This document shows, one piece after another, positions 16,647 to 25,217 of a stretch of 64,000 nucleotides of DNA. Position 1 is the stretch's first letter. The number at the start of each line of letters is the position of its first letter. The notes below the pieces were generated by a model. That model was not told where the DNA came from. It did no database searches and worked only from the letters and a program-made list of their open reading frames with translations. Origin of the DNA: Bradyrhizobium yuanmingense (GTDB lineage: Bacteria; Pseudomonadota; Alphaproteobacteria; Rhizobiales; Xanthobacteraceae); NCBI RefSeq assembly GCF_900094575.1, contig NZ_FMAE01000010.1, positions 62,001 to 126,000 on the forward strand, given 5' to 3'. A program made the translations under genes and the position numbers.

Positions 16647-16978
16647 GATCGTTATCCTCTTTGTCTAGAAGACGAGCACAACGAAAACGCTGCGCTGTCG
16701 TTCCTGCGAGACGCGCACCACACGAAGAACGGTCGATTGCGATGTCCATGAGCTGTTTACGCAGCTTGTACTTGTTGCTCGGCGCGGGTGTGCAAAAGTG
16801 GACAGACAGGGCCGTTGAGGTTTGGTTTAGCTCCTGCATTGGACTTGCAATTCTTACTTGCGATCGGCCCGGACGCTGACACTCCGGGTTTTTCGCTTGG
16901 CGTTCTAATCCGCCTTGAGCGTGAAGCAGACACCGACCCGCTGACCGAGTGTTGACGAGTCCACGCCCCCAGCACGCG
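16647..16978. other. Intergenic, no gene seen
   Basis: Upstream region of the CsbD gene. Short frames exist on both strands, but none has a ribosome site or plausible composition. No repeat recognised. Confidence 0.4.
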
Positions 16979-17170
16979 CTATTTGCCGCGCCTCTGCGTG
17001 ACGCCGCGCAGCGCGATGCCGTGCTGCCAGGCCCGCACCCGCACCGCCGCTTCGCTCCGGTTGAGCTCTGCGGCAATTTCGTCGGGGCGGCGTCCGGCTT
17101 CAGCCAGCGCTTTCAGCCGCTCATGCTCGTCCGCCGTCCACCTCTTCAACAAGGGATAGCGTGATTGCAT
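16979..17170 (-). CDS. Small SANT/GcrA-like helix-turn-helix protein
   Basis: 63 residues: KRWTADEHERLKALAEAGRR followed by DEIAAELNRSEAAVRVRAWQHGI. This is a three-helix DNA-binding pattern with the tryptophan spacing of Myb/SANT and GcrA-type domains. Probably a small regulator. ATG 17170 is preferred over a TTG nine codons upstream; neither has a strong ribosome site. Target unknown. Confidence 0.65.
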   Translation of the reverse strand: MQSRYPLLKRWTADEHERLKALAEAGRRPDEIAAELNRSEAAVRVRAWQHGIALRGVTQRRGK

Positions 17171-17291
17171 GGTTGGAGCTGGCTCACCGTCGTTCAAAGC
17201 GCTGGCGACAATCGGCCGAGACGGACCAAGTTCCTATCTGGCCGCGCGTGGCGGACCGACACTAACAGCGGCTTGGTAAGCTGAACTTTGC

Positions 17292-17327
17292 AAAAATTAA
17301 GCCCGCGACGGATCGCTCCGCGCGGGC
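17292..17327 (-). terminator. Terminator after small secreted-protein gene
   Basis: GCCCGCG hairpin (17301-17327) followed on the minus strand by TTAATTTTTG. It resembles the hairpin half of the dispersed element but has no promoter-like core beside it. Confidence 0.7.
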
Positions 17328-17370
17328 ATTGTTTCGAGCGCAGGCTCGGGTGAGACCTTCGCTCAGTGCA

Positions 17371-17598
17371 TCAGTTCGAGGTGCAGACCTTGACGGTCTT
17401 CATGCCGGCCTCGGCTTCAGACCTGGTCTTGTACACGGTGTCGCCGCTGACGACCGTCGTTTCCGTGGTCGTCGGCTTCGACTCGGTGATGGTGCACTTC
17501 TTCGTCTTGACGTCCTGCACAACGTAGAACGATTGCGCAAACGCGGGAGCCGCAACCGACGTCAGCACGGCGGCAGCAATGATCGCTTTGATGTTCAT
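17371..17598 (-). CDS. Small secreted protein
   Basis: 75 residues. Signal peptide with a typical cleavage site (AAVLTSVAAPAFAQ), then a short threonine-rich domain with two cysteines (TKKCTITES; VKVCTSN). ATG 17598 is preceded by GGAGGA. Function unknown. Followed by a hairpin terminator. Confidence 0.7.
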   Translation of the reverse strand: MNIKAIIAAAVLTSVAAPAFAQSFYVVQDVKTKKCTITESKPTTTETTVVSGDTVYKTRSEAEAGMKTVKVCTSN

Positions 17599-17727
17599 CG
17601 TGTCCTCCTCCAGCAGCCCGGTCCTCCAGGCGTGTGTTCTACAAACCCGACAAATTGCCACTTGTTCCCGGCCACCGCCTCGAACCAACTCCGGCGGATT
17701 GCGTTAGCACGCAAACAGGAGGCTTCG

Positions 17728-17925
17728 ATGCTGGACGTGCGGCTGGTGACAACTTCCCTGGCGCTGCTGGTTGCACTGATGAGCGTGGCGCTGGCTGAGC
17801 CCGTCAAGGAACAGGCCGCACCTGTGGTTCAGGGCGCCACCGAAGCCCGCCCCATCCGCGTGATCCTTCCGGCGCCGTGGGAGCCCACCAAGGGCCAAGC
17901 CGAGTCTGTGCAATCTTCAAAGTAG
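17728..17925 (+). CDS. Small secreted protein
   Basis: 65 residues: hydrophobic signal sequence ending SVALAEPV, then a short Pro-rich mature part. ATG 17728 follows AGGAGG. No family recognised. Confidence 0.6.
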   Translation: MLDVRLVTTSLALLVALMSVALAEPVKEQAAPVVQGATEARPIRVILPAPWEPTKGQAESVQSSK

Positions 17926-18082
17926 CAGGTGGCGGACGCATGTCCGGCCGCGGCGGCAACTCGCTCGTCGTCGTTACCAAGAGCCGCGACCGAAGAGCCG
18001 CAGCAAACTCATCCAAACCAATAGCAACCAATCCGACTCTCACTTGTTGTCGCCCGCACAATCACTTGCAGGAGACAACAAC

Positions 18083-18403
18083 ATGAAACGTATGACAGTG
18101 CTGGCCGCAACCTTGGTGCTGCTCGGTTCGGTGCCCGCGGGCGCCCAATCGCAGCCGGCGCAAAGCGGGCCGGGCAACAACGCCGTGAACAGCTCCGACC
18201 AGAACAACTCCAACGCACCGGTCGCGGGCCGCAACAGCTTCACCGAGGGACAGGCGAAATCGCGGATCGAGGGCGCGGGCTATTCCAACGTCTCCGGCCT
18301 GCAGAAGGACAACGAGGGCGTCTGGCGCGGCAAGGCCGACAAGGCCGGCACCAAGACCGACGTCAGCGTCGACTTCCAGGGCAACGTCAACCCCGCCAAG
18401 TAA
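18083..18403 (+). CDS. Small periplasmic PepSY-like protein
   Basis: 106 residues. Signal peptide ends PAGAQ; an Asn/Ser/Gln-rich linker follows; the C-terminal domain (SRIEGAGYSNVSGLQKD, then VDFQGNV) has the strand-helix pattern of PepSY-like domains. Periplasmic location inferred. ATG 18083 is preceded by AGGAGA. It may be co-transcribed with the stress gene downstream. Confidence 0.7.
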   Translation: MKRMTVLAATLVLLGSVPAGAQSQPAQSGPGNNAVNSSDQNNSNAPVAGRNSFTEGQAKSRIEGAGYSNVSGLQKDNEGVWRGKADKAGTKTDVSVDFQGNVNPAK

Positions 18404-18404
18404 T

Positions 18405-18441
18405 TCGCGCAAGTAACTCGCGCAAGTCATCGCGCAAGTCA
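18405..18441 (+). repeat. Three 12-bp tandem repeats in a gene gap
   Basis: Three near-identical copies of TCGCGCAAGTMA-type units directly after a stop codon and before the ribosome site of the next gene. Probably slippage; no function evident. Confidence 0.55.
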
Positions 18442-18465
18442 TCCGCGACATCAGGAGATCCAGAC

Positions 18466-19092
18466 ATGACGACGACCATCTCTCGCCTGTACGACAATTA
18501 CGCCGATGCCGAGCGGGCCGTGACCCGGCTCGAAAGCGCCGGCGTGCCGCATTCCGACATCAGCCTCGTCGCCAACAATTCGGACAATTGGTACGGCTCA
18601 CGCTCCGGCAAGGTCGATCGTGACCGCGACGGCACCGATGATCGCGCCGAAGGCGCCGGCACCGGTGCCGGCATCGGCGCCGGGCTCGGCGGCGCCGCCG
18701 GCCTGCTCGCAGGCCTTGGCCTCCTTGCCATCCCGGGCCTTGGTCCGGTGGTCGCGGCCGGATGGCTCGCCTCGACCGCGGCCGGCGCGGCTGCCGGCGC
18801 GGCCACCGGCGGAATCATCGGCGCTCTGACCGAGGCCGGCGTCTCCAGGGAAGACGCATCGCGTTATGCCGAGGGCGTCCGCCGCGGCGGCACGCTGGTG
18901 TCCGCGAGGGTGCCGGACCAGGACCGCGCGCGCCTCGATGCGCTTCTGCACGAGCGATCGGTCAACCTTCAGGAGCGCAGCGCCGCCTGGCAGAAGTCCG
19001 GCTGGACCGACTTCGACGCCGCAAGCCCGCCATTGTCGCCGGAGGATGTCGTCCGCGAGCGCGAACTCTACGGCGTAGGCTCGCGGCGATAG
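18466..19092 (+). CDS. YflT-type general stress protein with glycine-zipper core
   Basis: 208 residues. The N-terminal domain (ISRLYDNYADAERAVTRLE, then SDISLVANN) and the C-terminal RGGTLVSARVPDQD segment match the heat-induced stress protein YflT fold. A Gly/Ala-rich hydrophobic middle (about 62-120) may insert in or pack on membranes. Function is general stress related in the family. Followed by a strong terminator. Confidence 0.85.
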   Translation: MTTTISRLYDNYADAERAVTRLESAGVPHSDISLVANNSDNWYGSRSGKVDRDRDGTDDRAEGAGTGAGIGAGLGGAAGLLAGLGLLAIPGLGPVVAAGWLASTAAGAAAGAATGGIIGALTEAGVSREDASRYAEGVRRGGTLVSARVPDQDRARLDALLHERSVNLQERSAAWQKSGWTDFDAASPPLSPEDVVRERELYGVGSRR

Positions 19093-19113
19093 GGCGGTAA
19101 GCTCTGACACGAC

Positions 19114-19140
19114 AAAGGCCCCGCGATGCGGGGCCTTTTT
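19114..19140 (+). terminator. Rho-independent terminator
   Basis: Perfect 11-bp stem (AAAGGCCCCGC with its complement), 3-nt loop and T-run, 22 bases after the stress-protein gene. Partly symmetrical, so it may also end minus-strand transcripts from repeat copy g. Confidence 0.9.
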
Positions 19141-19162
19141 GTCATCGTGACGCCTGCGCGCG

Positions 19163-19203
19163 TCGATGGTGCCATCTTGCCAGTGTTTTGCCCGACGGGT
19201 CAA
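19163..19203 (-). repeat. Extragenic element, copy g
   Basis: Minus strand: TTGACC, 18 nt, CAAGAT. The nearby bidirectional terminator takes the place of the element's own hairpin. Confidence 0.65.
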
Positions 19204-19302
19204 ACTTTTCTCAAATGCCGCAAAGCGGATTGGCCGAAGTGAAATCTCTTCGCCTCATGCTGGGACATGTCGCCTGGACGGGGCAAGCCGGAGAGACCCT
19301 CG

Positions 19303-19488
19303 ATGTATTACGTCGCCGCTGTATTGCTGGTGCTGTCGGGACTGTTCTATTCCGCGAGCCGTCATGAGCTCGGCCAATTCGGCGCGGACGTGTGCAGGTA
19401 TGGCGGCACGTTCTGCGACAACCCGGTGGTTCTCTTCACCGGCGCGGCGCTGGCCGCGGCCTGGGGCATGTTCGTCAGCATCAGGTAG
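19303..19488 (+). CDS. Small two-span membrane protein
   Basis: 61 residues: helix 1 MYYVAAVLLVLSGLFYSA, a short loop with two cysteines, helix 2 PVVLFTGAALAAAWGMFVSI. ATG 19303 has GGAGAG at 8 bases; an upstream ATG at 19267 lacks one. Function unknown. Confidence 0.65.
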   Translation: MYYVAAVLLVLSGLFYSASRHELGQFGADVCRYGGTFCDNPVVLFTGAALAAAWGMFVSIR

Positions 19489-19490
19489 GC

Positions 19491-19530
19491 CGATGATGGC
19501 AATATAGCCCTGTTTTGCCCGACGGAGCAA
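19491..19530 (-). repeat. Extragenic element, copy h (diverged)
   Basis: The most diverged copy: TTGCTC, 18 nt, TATATT on the minus strand. Sequence has drifted but the spacing and a good -10 hexamer are kept. Confidence 0.55.
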
Positions 19531-19638
19531 ACTCGACTTAGCATTTTCGGAAATCAGCCGCCCGCTTCGGCAGCGGGAACTTATGGTATTCGATTCGCAT
19601 TTGCTAAAGACGACGTCCGCACCCGTTCGAGCCCGTTC

Positions 19639-20925
19639 ATGAGCGACAGCGCCCTCACCCCGACGAAATCCGCGCCGACGCTGTTGCAACGGCTGGGGCC
19701 CGGCCTGATCACCGGAGCTGCCGACGACGACCCGTCGGGCATCGCCACCTATTCGCAGGCCGGCGCGCAATTCGGCTTCGGTCTGTTGTGGACCGTGTTC
19801 CTGACCACGCCGTTCATGATCGCGATCCAGCTCGTCAGCGCGCAGATCGGCCGTGTCACCGGCAAGGGGCTCGCCGCCAACGTCATGCGCGTCGCGCCGC
19901 GCTGGGCGGTGCTGGCGCTGGTCTCCATGCTGGTCGCCGCGAACACGTTCAACATCGCCGCCGACATCGCCGCGATGGCCGAGGCGCTCTCGCTCGTCAT
20001 CGGCGGCCTCAACCACGAGCACGCGCTGATCTTCGCGGCCGGCTCGACCCTGCTGCAGGTGTTCGTGCCCTATCGGCGCTATTCGCCGGTGCTGAAATTC
20101 CTCACGCTGGCGCTGTTCGCCTATGTCGCGACCGCCTTTACGGTGCAGATTCCCTGGAGCACGGCGCTGCTCGCCGCGGTCTGGCCGAAGCCGAACGTCA
20201 GCGCCGACTATCTCCTGATGGTCGTGGCCGTGCTCGGCACCACCATCAGCCCCTATCTGTTCTTCTGGCAGGCCTCGCAGGAGGTCGAGGAGATGAACCA
20301 GGGCGAGCGCGACAAGCCGCTTCGCCAGCTCAAGCGCGGCGGCGATCACGAGCTCGACCGCATCAAGACGGACACCATCTCCGGCATGCTGCTCTCGAAC
20401 GGCATCGCCTTCTTCATCATCCTGACCACCGCATCGGTCCTGCACGCCAACGGCATCACCAATATCGGCTCGGCGACGGAAGCGGCCGAAGCGCTGCGGC
20501 CGCTGGCCGGCGATTTCACCTTCGCCCTGTTCGCGACCGGCATCATCGGCACGGGCCTGCTCGCCATTCCCGTGCTGGCGGGCTCGGCGGCCTATGGCGT
20601 TGCCGAGATCTTCGGCTGGCGCGCCACGCTGGAGGCCAAGCCGGACGAGGCGGCCGGCTTCTACACCATCATCGCCGCGGCAACCCTGATCGGCTTCGGC
20701 CTCGGCTTCACCGGCATCGACTCGATCAACATGCTGGTGTGGAGCGCGGTGCTCAACGGCATCGTCGCCGTCCCCATCATGGCGATGATGATGCTGATCG
20801 TCTCGAACCGCACCATCATGGGCCGCTTCAGGGCCCGCTCCTGGCTGATCGCGCTGGGCTGGCTCGGCACCGCAGTCATGGCGCTCGCCGTTCTCGCCTT
20901 GCTCGGCTCGTCGGTGATCGGCTGA
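19639..20925 (+). CDS. Nramp-family metal transporter, atypical metal-site motifs
   Basis: 428 residues, about 11 hydrophobic helices. The TM1 site normally reading DPGN is DPSG (31-34, in ADDDPSGIATYSQAG). The TM6 MPH is absent and replaced by TISPY (about 202-206). Loss of the sulfur ligand suggests a substrate other than Mn or Fe; such changes are described for the magnesium-transporting Nramp-related branch, so Mg2+ is a reasonable guess. Inner membrane, proton-coupled in classical members. Stands alone; no metal-responsive operator was recognised upstream. Confidence 0.85.
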   Translation: MSDSALTPTKSAPTLLQRLGPGLITGAADDDPSGIATYSQAGAQFGFGLLWTVFLTTPFMIAIQLVSAQIGRVTGKGLAANVMRVAPRWAVLALVSMLVAANTFNIAADIAAMAEALSLVIGGLNHEHALIFAAGSTLLQVFVPYRRYSPVLKFLTLALFAYVATAFTVQIPWSTALLAAVWPKPNVSADYLLMVVAVLGTTISPYLFFWQASQEVEEMNQGERDKPLRQLKRGGDHELDRIKTDTISGMLLSNGIAFFIILTTASVLHANGITNIGSATEAAEALRPLAGDFTFALFATGIIGTGLLAIPVLAGSAAYGVAEIFGWRATLEAKPDEAAGFYTIIAAATLIGFGLGFTGIDSINMLVWSAVLNGIVAVPIMAMMMLIVSNRTIMGRFRARSWLIALGWLGTAVMALAVLALLGSSVIG

Positions 20926-21063
20926 CGCAAGGCCTGCTTCGGACGCGCTGCCGCGCCGCATCTCTGCATCTTCCCGCCGCCCCGCGCTTGGCTTAACAAT
21001 GCGGTCCGGGCCCGGCTCAAGATCGGGCGACAAGAAAAGCCCGGCCGGGCGACAGGGAGCGAC

Positions 21064-22278
21064 ATGACCAAATCTTCAAAAGCAACGAGCCTCGAGATCC
21101 TCGCCTGCGATGCCGGCTGGAGAAACTATCATTTCGTCAAGCTGACGACCGAGGACGGCATCGTCGGCTGGAGCGAATTCGACGAAGGCTTTGGCTCGCC
21201 CGGCGTCGGCGCCGCGATCCAGCGCCTCTCGGCGCGGGTCATCGGGCAGAACGTCTTCCAGCACGAGCGCATCTTTGCCGAATTGTTCGCGGCGACGCGT
21301 CCTGCGGCCGGCGGCGTGGTGGCGCAAGCGCTCGGGGCGATCGAGAATGCGCTGCTCGATGCCAAGGCGAAATCGCTCGGCGTCCCCTGCTATGAGCTGC
21401 TCGGCGGCAAGGTCCGCGACCGCGTCAGGGTCTACTGGTCGCATTGCGCCACGTGGCGCATCAACCACCCGTCCTGGTACAAGCCGGCGATCGAAACTCT
21501 CGACGGCGTCAAGGCGATGGGGCGCGAGGTGCGCGAGAAGAAGTTCACCGCGCTCAAGACCAACATCTTCTCCTATGACGAGGGCAAGCCGACCGGCTGG
21601 CGCCCCGGCTTCGGCTCGCCCTTCGCGCCCGAGATCAACGTCGACCGCAAGATCCTGCGCGACCTGCACATGCATCTGGAAGCGATCCGCGACGGCGCCG
21701 GCCCCGACGTCGACATCCTGCTCGACTGCAACTTCAACGCCAAGACCGAAGGCTACTTGAAGATCCTGCGCACCATCGCCGACCTCGACATGTTCTGGGT
21801 CGAGATCGACAGCTTCAATCCGGAAGCGCTCGCCTACATACGCAAGCAAAGCCCGCACCCGATCTCGTCATGCGAGACGCTGCTCTCCTTGCGTGAATTC
21901 CTGCCCTACTTCCACGCGCAGGCCATGGATGTCGCGATCATCGACACGCCCTGGAACGGCGTCTGGCAGTCGATGAAGATCGCCGCGGCGGCCGAAGCCT
22001 TCGAGGTCAACGTCGCCCCGCACAATTTCTACGGCCATCTCTGCTCGATGATGAACGCGCATTTCTGCGCCGCGGTGCCGAACCTGCGCATCATGGAGAT
22101 CGACATCGATCGTCTGTCCTGGGATCGCGAGCTGTTCACGCACGAGCCGGAGATCGAGAACGGCCATCTCATCATCCCGAACCGGCCCGGCTGGGGCACC
22201 GAGCCGAACGAGGAAGCCTTGCGGGCTCATCCGCCGAAGACGAGTGGCGGGCTCCTCAACTACGGCCGCAAGAGCTGA
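21064..22278 (+). CDS. Enolase-superfamily dehydratase/racemase (MR/MLE type)
   Basis: 404 residues. Lys region FTALKTNIFSY (about 162-172), metal ligands in LLDCNFN (about 219), WVEID (about 245) and SSCETLL (about 269), and a catalytic histidine in VAPHNFYG (about 319) are all in place. A mandelate-racemase-like sugar-acid dehydratase is the likeliest role; substrate unknown. Start ATG 21064 with AGGGAG upstream. Confidence 0.88.
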   Translation: MTKSSKATSLEILACDAGWRNYHFVKLTTEDGIVGWSEFDEGFGSPGVGAAIQRLSARVIGQNVFQHERIFAELFAATRPAAGGVVAQALGAIENALLDAKAKSLGVPCYELLGGKVRDRVRVYWSHCATWRINHPSWYKPAIETLDGVKAMGREVREKKFTALKTNIFSYDEGKPTGWRPGFGSPFAPEINVDRKILRDLHMHLEAIRDGAGPDVDILLDCNFNAKTEGYLKILRTIADLDMFWVEIDSFNPEALAYIRKQSPHPISSCETLLSLREFLPYFHAQAMDVAIIDTPWNGVWQSMKIAAAAEAFEVNVAPHNFYGHLCSMMNAHFCAAVPNLRIMEIDIDRLSWDRELFTHEPEIENGHLIIPNRPGWGTEPNEEALRAHPPKTSGGLLNYGRKS

Positions 22279-22287
22279 GAGGCTGAA

Positions 22288-22374
22288 GCATGATCCGGAA
22301 AAGTGTCTAGCGGTTTTCCGAAAAGATCATGCTCAAACGATAACCTAAAGCGCGATGACGATTCATCGCGCTTT
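22288..22374. repeat. Rhizobial extragenic palindrome, copy 1
   Basis: Two adjacent inverted repeats: GCATGATC...GATCATGC and AAAGCGCGATG...CATCGCGCTTT. It lies 10 bases after the enolase-superfamily gene and supplies the stop codon of the convergent small gene. Likely a bidirectional transcript end. This copy has a shorter second loop than copies 2 and 3. Confidence 0.85.
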
Positions 22375-22651
22375 ACGGCGTCACGGGATTGACGGTTGGA
22401 GACGTCTTCGGCCGCTGCGGCTCGATCGGCGATTTCGGATCGGTCGGGAGCACCAGAGCGCCAGCGGCCCGTGCCGCTTCGCCCGTGGTCGCGTACATCG
22501 CGACGTGGGCCGGCTGTGTCTTGGCCCGGCTCCACGGGCCGTGGTCGACGATCAGCATGGCCGCAATCGTCACGCCCGCCACGATCAACGCCATCACGCC
22601 GGGGTGACGCAGGGCTCTGGACATGGAGTACGCGAAGCGACCATATGTCAT
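22373..22651 (-). CDS. Small single-span membrane protein
   Basis: About 92 residues; one transmembrane helix (ALIVAGVTIAAMLIVDHG) then a Pro-rich tail. The start is uncertain between ATG 22651 and ATG 22624; neither has a strong ribosome site. The stop codon lies in the palindromic repeat. Function unknown. Confidence 0.55.
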   Translation of the reverse strand: MTYGRFAYSMSRALRHPGVMALIVAGVTIAAMLIVDHGPWSRAKTQPAHVAMYATTGEAARAAGALVLPTDPKSPIEPQRPKTSPTVNPVTP

Positions 22652-22946
22652 CGAAGGGTCCGCAATCTTCCTATCGCAGGTTAATTCGGTCGAGCCCCCT
22701 CCGGTTCCCCTACTGTTGCAGCTCGTAGCGTTGGGCGATGCCGCGCCGGTCGTGGCCTCGCGCGAGGCGACGGGGTTGCTGGGTGGAGTTCCCGGCTCGG
22801 ACACTCCGGGCGCAAGCTCTATCCCTCGCACACGACGCGCAAAACCGTCACGATGGTCGCCGAGATGAGACATGAAATCGCAAGCAGGGTCCAACTCGGC
22901 CTCGTGCTCGTGTGGGCCACGCGGACAACGAGCATCTTCATGCACG

Positions 22947-23156
22947 TCAACATTCATCCCTGGGAAGGCGGTGCAGGTAGGCTATCCCGAAAGAGGCGAG
23001 CTCTTCGGTATCGCTTGGGTGCTCTTCCCACCTCCTCTGCAGATGGCGTTCCAGCAGACAGCGCCTTGTGTCGTGCGCGGCGACCTCGGGGTGCCGCGCC
23101 CGGTACACCGTCCAGGCGGTGTCCGCGGCGTTCTTCAAGACCATGTCGTCGTCCAT
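22947..23156 (-). CDS. Small hydrophilic helical protein
   Basis: 69 residues, His/Arg/Glu-rich (DTAWTVYRARHPEVAAHDTR; ERHLQRRWEEH). ATG 23156 follows GGAGAG. No domain recognised. Confidence 0.6.
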   Translation of the reverse strand: MDDDMVLKNAADTAWTVYRARHPEVAAHDTRRCLLERHLQRRWEEHPSDTEELASFGIAYLHRLPRDEC

Positions 23157-23488
23157 GCCTGCTCTCCGGAAATCCGAACCTCGTGGCGTCCCAACTTAAG
23201 GACACGCTCCAAAGTTTCCGGTTTTTCCCGGTGTTCGACCATTTAATGATTCAGGGGCGATTTGATCGGATTCTTTCTCGGCGCGCCGCGCGCCGCTCGG
23301 GGCAGTCCCGAACCTCTTGGAGGTATTTGGTCGAACTGATGGGAACTGCAGGCGTCGCCGTCCAGCCCCGAATTCTCGGTGACGCCGTCCCGACGCCGAG
23401 CACCCATTGGCGTCGTTACCGGCCAGCAGCAACCATTGCTTATTCTTCCCGTTATTCCCTGGGGCAATGTGACGTGAGAGGTATGTTG
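23157..23488. other. Intergenic, no gene seen
   Basis: Divergent upstream region of the small helical gene and the Tyr/Gly-rich secreted-protein gene. No clear promoter or repeat picked out by eye. Confidence 0.4.
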
Positions 23489-23905
23489 ATGAAGAAGATT
23501 GCAATGTCAGCCCTGATGGCCGGCGCTCTAGGCCTGAGCTCGATCGCAGCAACGTCTCCCGCCGAAGCCCATTGGCGAGGTTGGGGACCTGGCATCGCCG
23601 GCGGCCTGGTCGCAGGCGCCGTCATCGGTGGCCTTGCCTCCTCCGCCTACGGCTGGGGACCGGGATATGGCTACTATGGCGGTCCCCGCTATTACAGTGC
23701 CGGTTACTACGGCGGCCCCTACGCCTACGACTACGGATACGACGAACCCTATCGATGGGGCGGTGGCTACACCACCACTTACTACACGGCGCCTGTATCC
23801 TACGGCTATCGCTATCGCCGCGTCGTGCGCCCCGCCTACGCCTATTACGGTGGGTCCTATCCGGTCGTTCGGCACCACTGGCATCGGCACCACCGCCATT
23901 GGTGA
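23489..23905 (+). CDS. Tyr/Gly-rich small exported protein
   Basis: About 138 residues. Signal sequence (KKIAMSALMAGALGLSSIAA) is followed by a glycine-zipper-like hydrophobic stretch (GIAGGLVAGAVIGGLASSA), a Tyr/Gly repeat region and a His-rich end (RHHWHRHHRHW). This type is common in Bradyrhizobium; envelope location likely, function unknown. ATG 23489 has GAGAGG at 8 bases; ATG 23483 is in frame just upstream. Confidence 0.7.
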   Translation: MKKIAMSALMAGALGLSSIAATSPAEAHWRGWGPGIAGGLVAGAVIGGLASSAYGWGPGYGYYGGPRYYSAGYYGGPYAYDYGYDEPYRWGGGYTTTYYTAPVSYGYRYRRVVRPAYAYYGGSYPVVRHHWHRHHRHW

Positions 23906-23977
23906 GAGCAGCCGATCAGGCGCCACGAGAGCCGCGCTCGACCTGGGCGCGGCCTTTCGCTTGCAGACCAGCGGCCA

Positions 23978-24955
23978 TCATTCGCCCGGCGCGATGGCAT
24001 TGCTCGGCGTCGGCCGGTCGGTGATCTGCTGGCCGAACAGGCTGCCGATCAGCTCGACTGCCGTGCGCGCGGTCCGGCCGCGTTCGTCCAGGAACGGATT
24101 GAGCTCGACGATATCGACCGATCCGACCACGCCGGAATCGTGCAGCAGCTCCATGATCAGGTGCGCCTCGCGATACGTGGCGCCACCCGGCACGGTAGTG
24201 CCGACGCCCGGCGCCACGGAAGGATCGAGGAAATCGACGTCGAAGCTGACATGCAGCACGCCATTGCTTGCCTTGACCCGTTCGATGACACGGCGGATCA
24301 GGACGGCGACGCCGAACTCGTCGATCTGGCGCATGTCGACGACCCTGATCCGGCGCGTGCGCATCAGCTCCTTTTCGAGCTTGTCGATCGAACGCGCGCC
24401 GAACAGATCGAGCTTGTCCGGGCCGATCGAAGCGCGTGGATCGTCGCCGAGCAGGCCGTCGAGCCCGGGCTCGCCGCACAGGAACGCGGCCGACATGCCA
24501 TGCATGTTCGCGGTGATCGTCGTTTCCGGCGTGTTGTAGTCGGCATGGGCGTCGAGCCACAGCACGAACAGTTCTCGGCCGCGCTCCTGCCAATGCCGCG
24601 CCATCGCATTGACCGACCCCATCGACAACGTGTGATCGCCGCCGAGAAAGATCGGCAGCGCACCTGATGTCGCGATCTCATAGCCTTTGCGGCTGAGGAC
24701 GCGCGTCCAGCGCTGGATTTCGCGGTAGTGATTGGCCTTTTCGGGCGGCCGGTCGGCGAGGTCCCGGACTTCGGCTATGGACAGATCGCCATAATCGACG
24801 ACCTCGAAATCGAGGCTTTCCAGCAATGTGGCAAGGCCGGCGGTGCGCAGCGCCGCAGGCCCCATCAAGGTGCCGCGCTGCGAAGCCCCCATGTCGATGG
24901 GAGCGCCGAGCAAGGCGATGCGCCGGGGTCGATCCGTCATGGTCCGGTCGGTCAC
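23978..24955 (-). CDS. rocF: Arginase
   Basis: 325 residues. All binuclear manganese motifs are present: GGDHT (105-109), DAHADYN (135-141) and SFDVDFLDP (237-245). Converts arginine to ornithine and urea, giving nitrogen from arginine. GTG 24955 is preferred because AGGAGG lies five bases upstream; an ATG follows five codons later. Agmatinase is the main alternative, but overall layout and length fit arginase better. Confidence 0.92.
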   Translation of the reverse strand: MTDRTMTDRPRRIALLGAPIDMGASQRGTLMGPAALRTAGLATLLESLDFEVVDYGDLSIAEVRDLADRPPEKANHYREIQRWTRVLSRKGYEIATSGALPIFLGGDHTLSMGSVNAMARHWQERGRELFVLWLDAHADYNTPETTITANMHGMSAAFLCGEPGLDGLLGDDPRASIGPDKLDLFGARSIDKLEKELMRTRRIRVVDMRQIDEFGVAVLIRRVIERVKASNGVLHVSFDVDFLDPSVAPGVGTTVPGGATYREAHLIMELLHDSGVVGSVDIVELNPFLDERGRTARTAVELIGSLFGQQITDRPTPSNAIAPGE

Positions 24956-25115
24956 GGCTGCCTCCTGACGTCAGCAAGGTTCACCCAGCCTAACAGAGAT
25001 TCGCACCCGTCGTTTCCCGGGGAGCGCGCAAGCCGCCGGCATATCATCCGGAACAAAATTCCCTGCGCTGAATTGCCCATCCAAGGCCGGCACCCGCCGT
25101 CAATCACGGCGCCTG

Positions 25116-25182
25116 TCGCGGATAGCCAAAGGTCACCAAGACCCGCTGTTCAAAACGAGCGCTCGCGCGGATAGCCAAAGGT
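25116..25182 (+). repeat. 17-bp direct repeat pair
   Basis: CGCGGATAGCCAAAGGT occurs twice, 49 bases apart, upstream of the small membrane protein gene. Could be paired regulator sites or a duplication. Nothing else is seen between the arginase start and 25217. Confidence 0.5.
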
Positions 25183-25217
25183 GCCGGCTTCGATCATCAC
25201 GCCAGGAGGTCGCGTCC

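Noticed and set aside
19255..21033. 592-codon minus-strand open frame opposite the Nramp gene
   Set aside because: Antisense shadow of a real gene in GC-rich DNA; composition is low-complexity Arg/Asp/Gly and no domain is seen.
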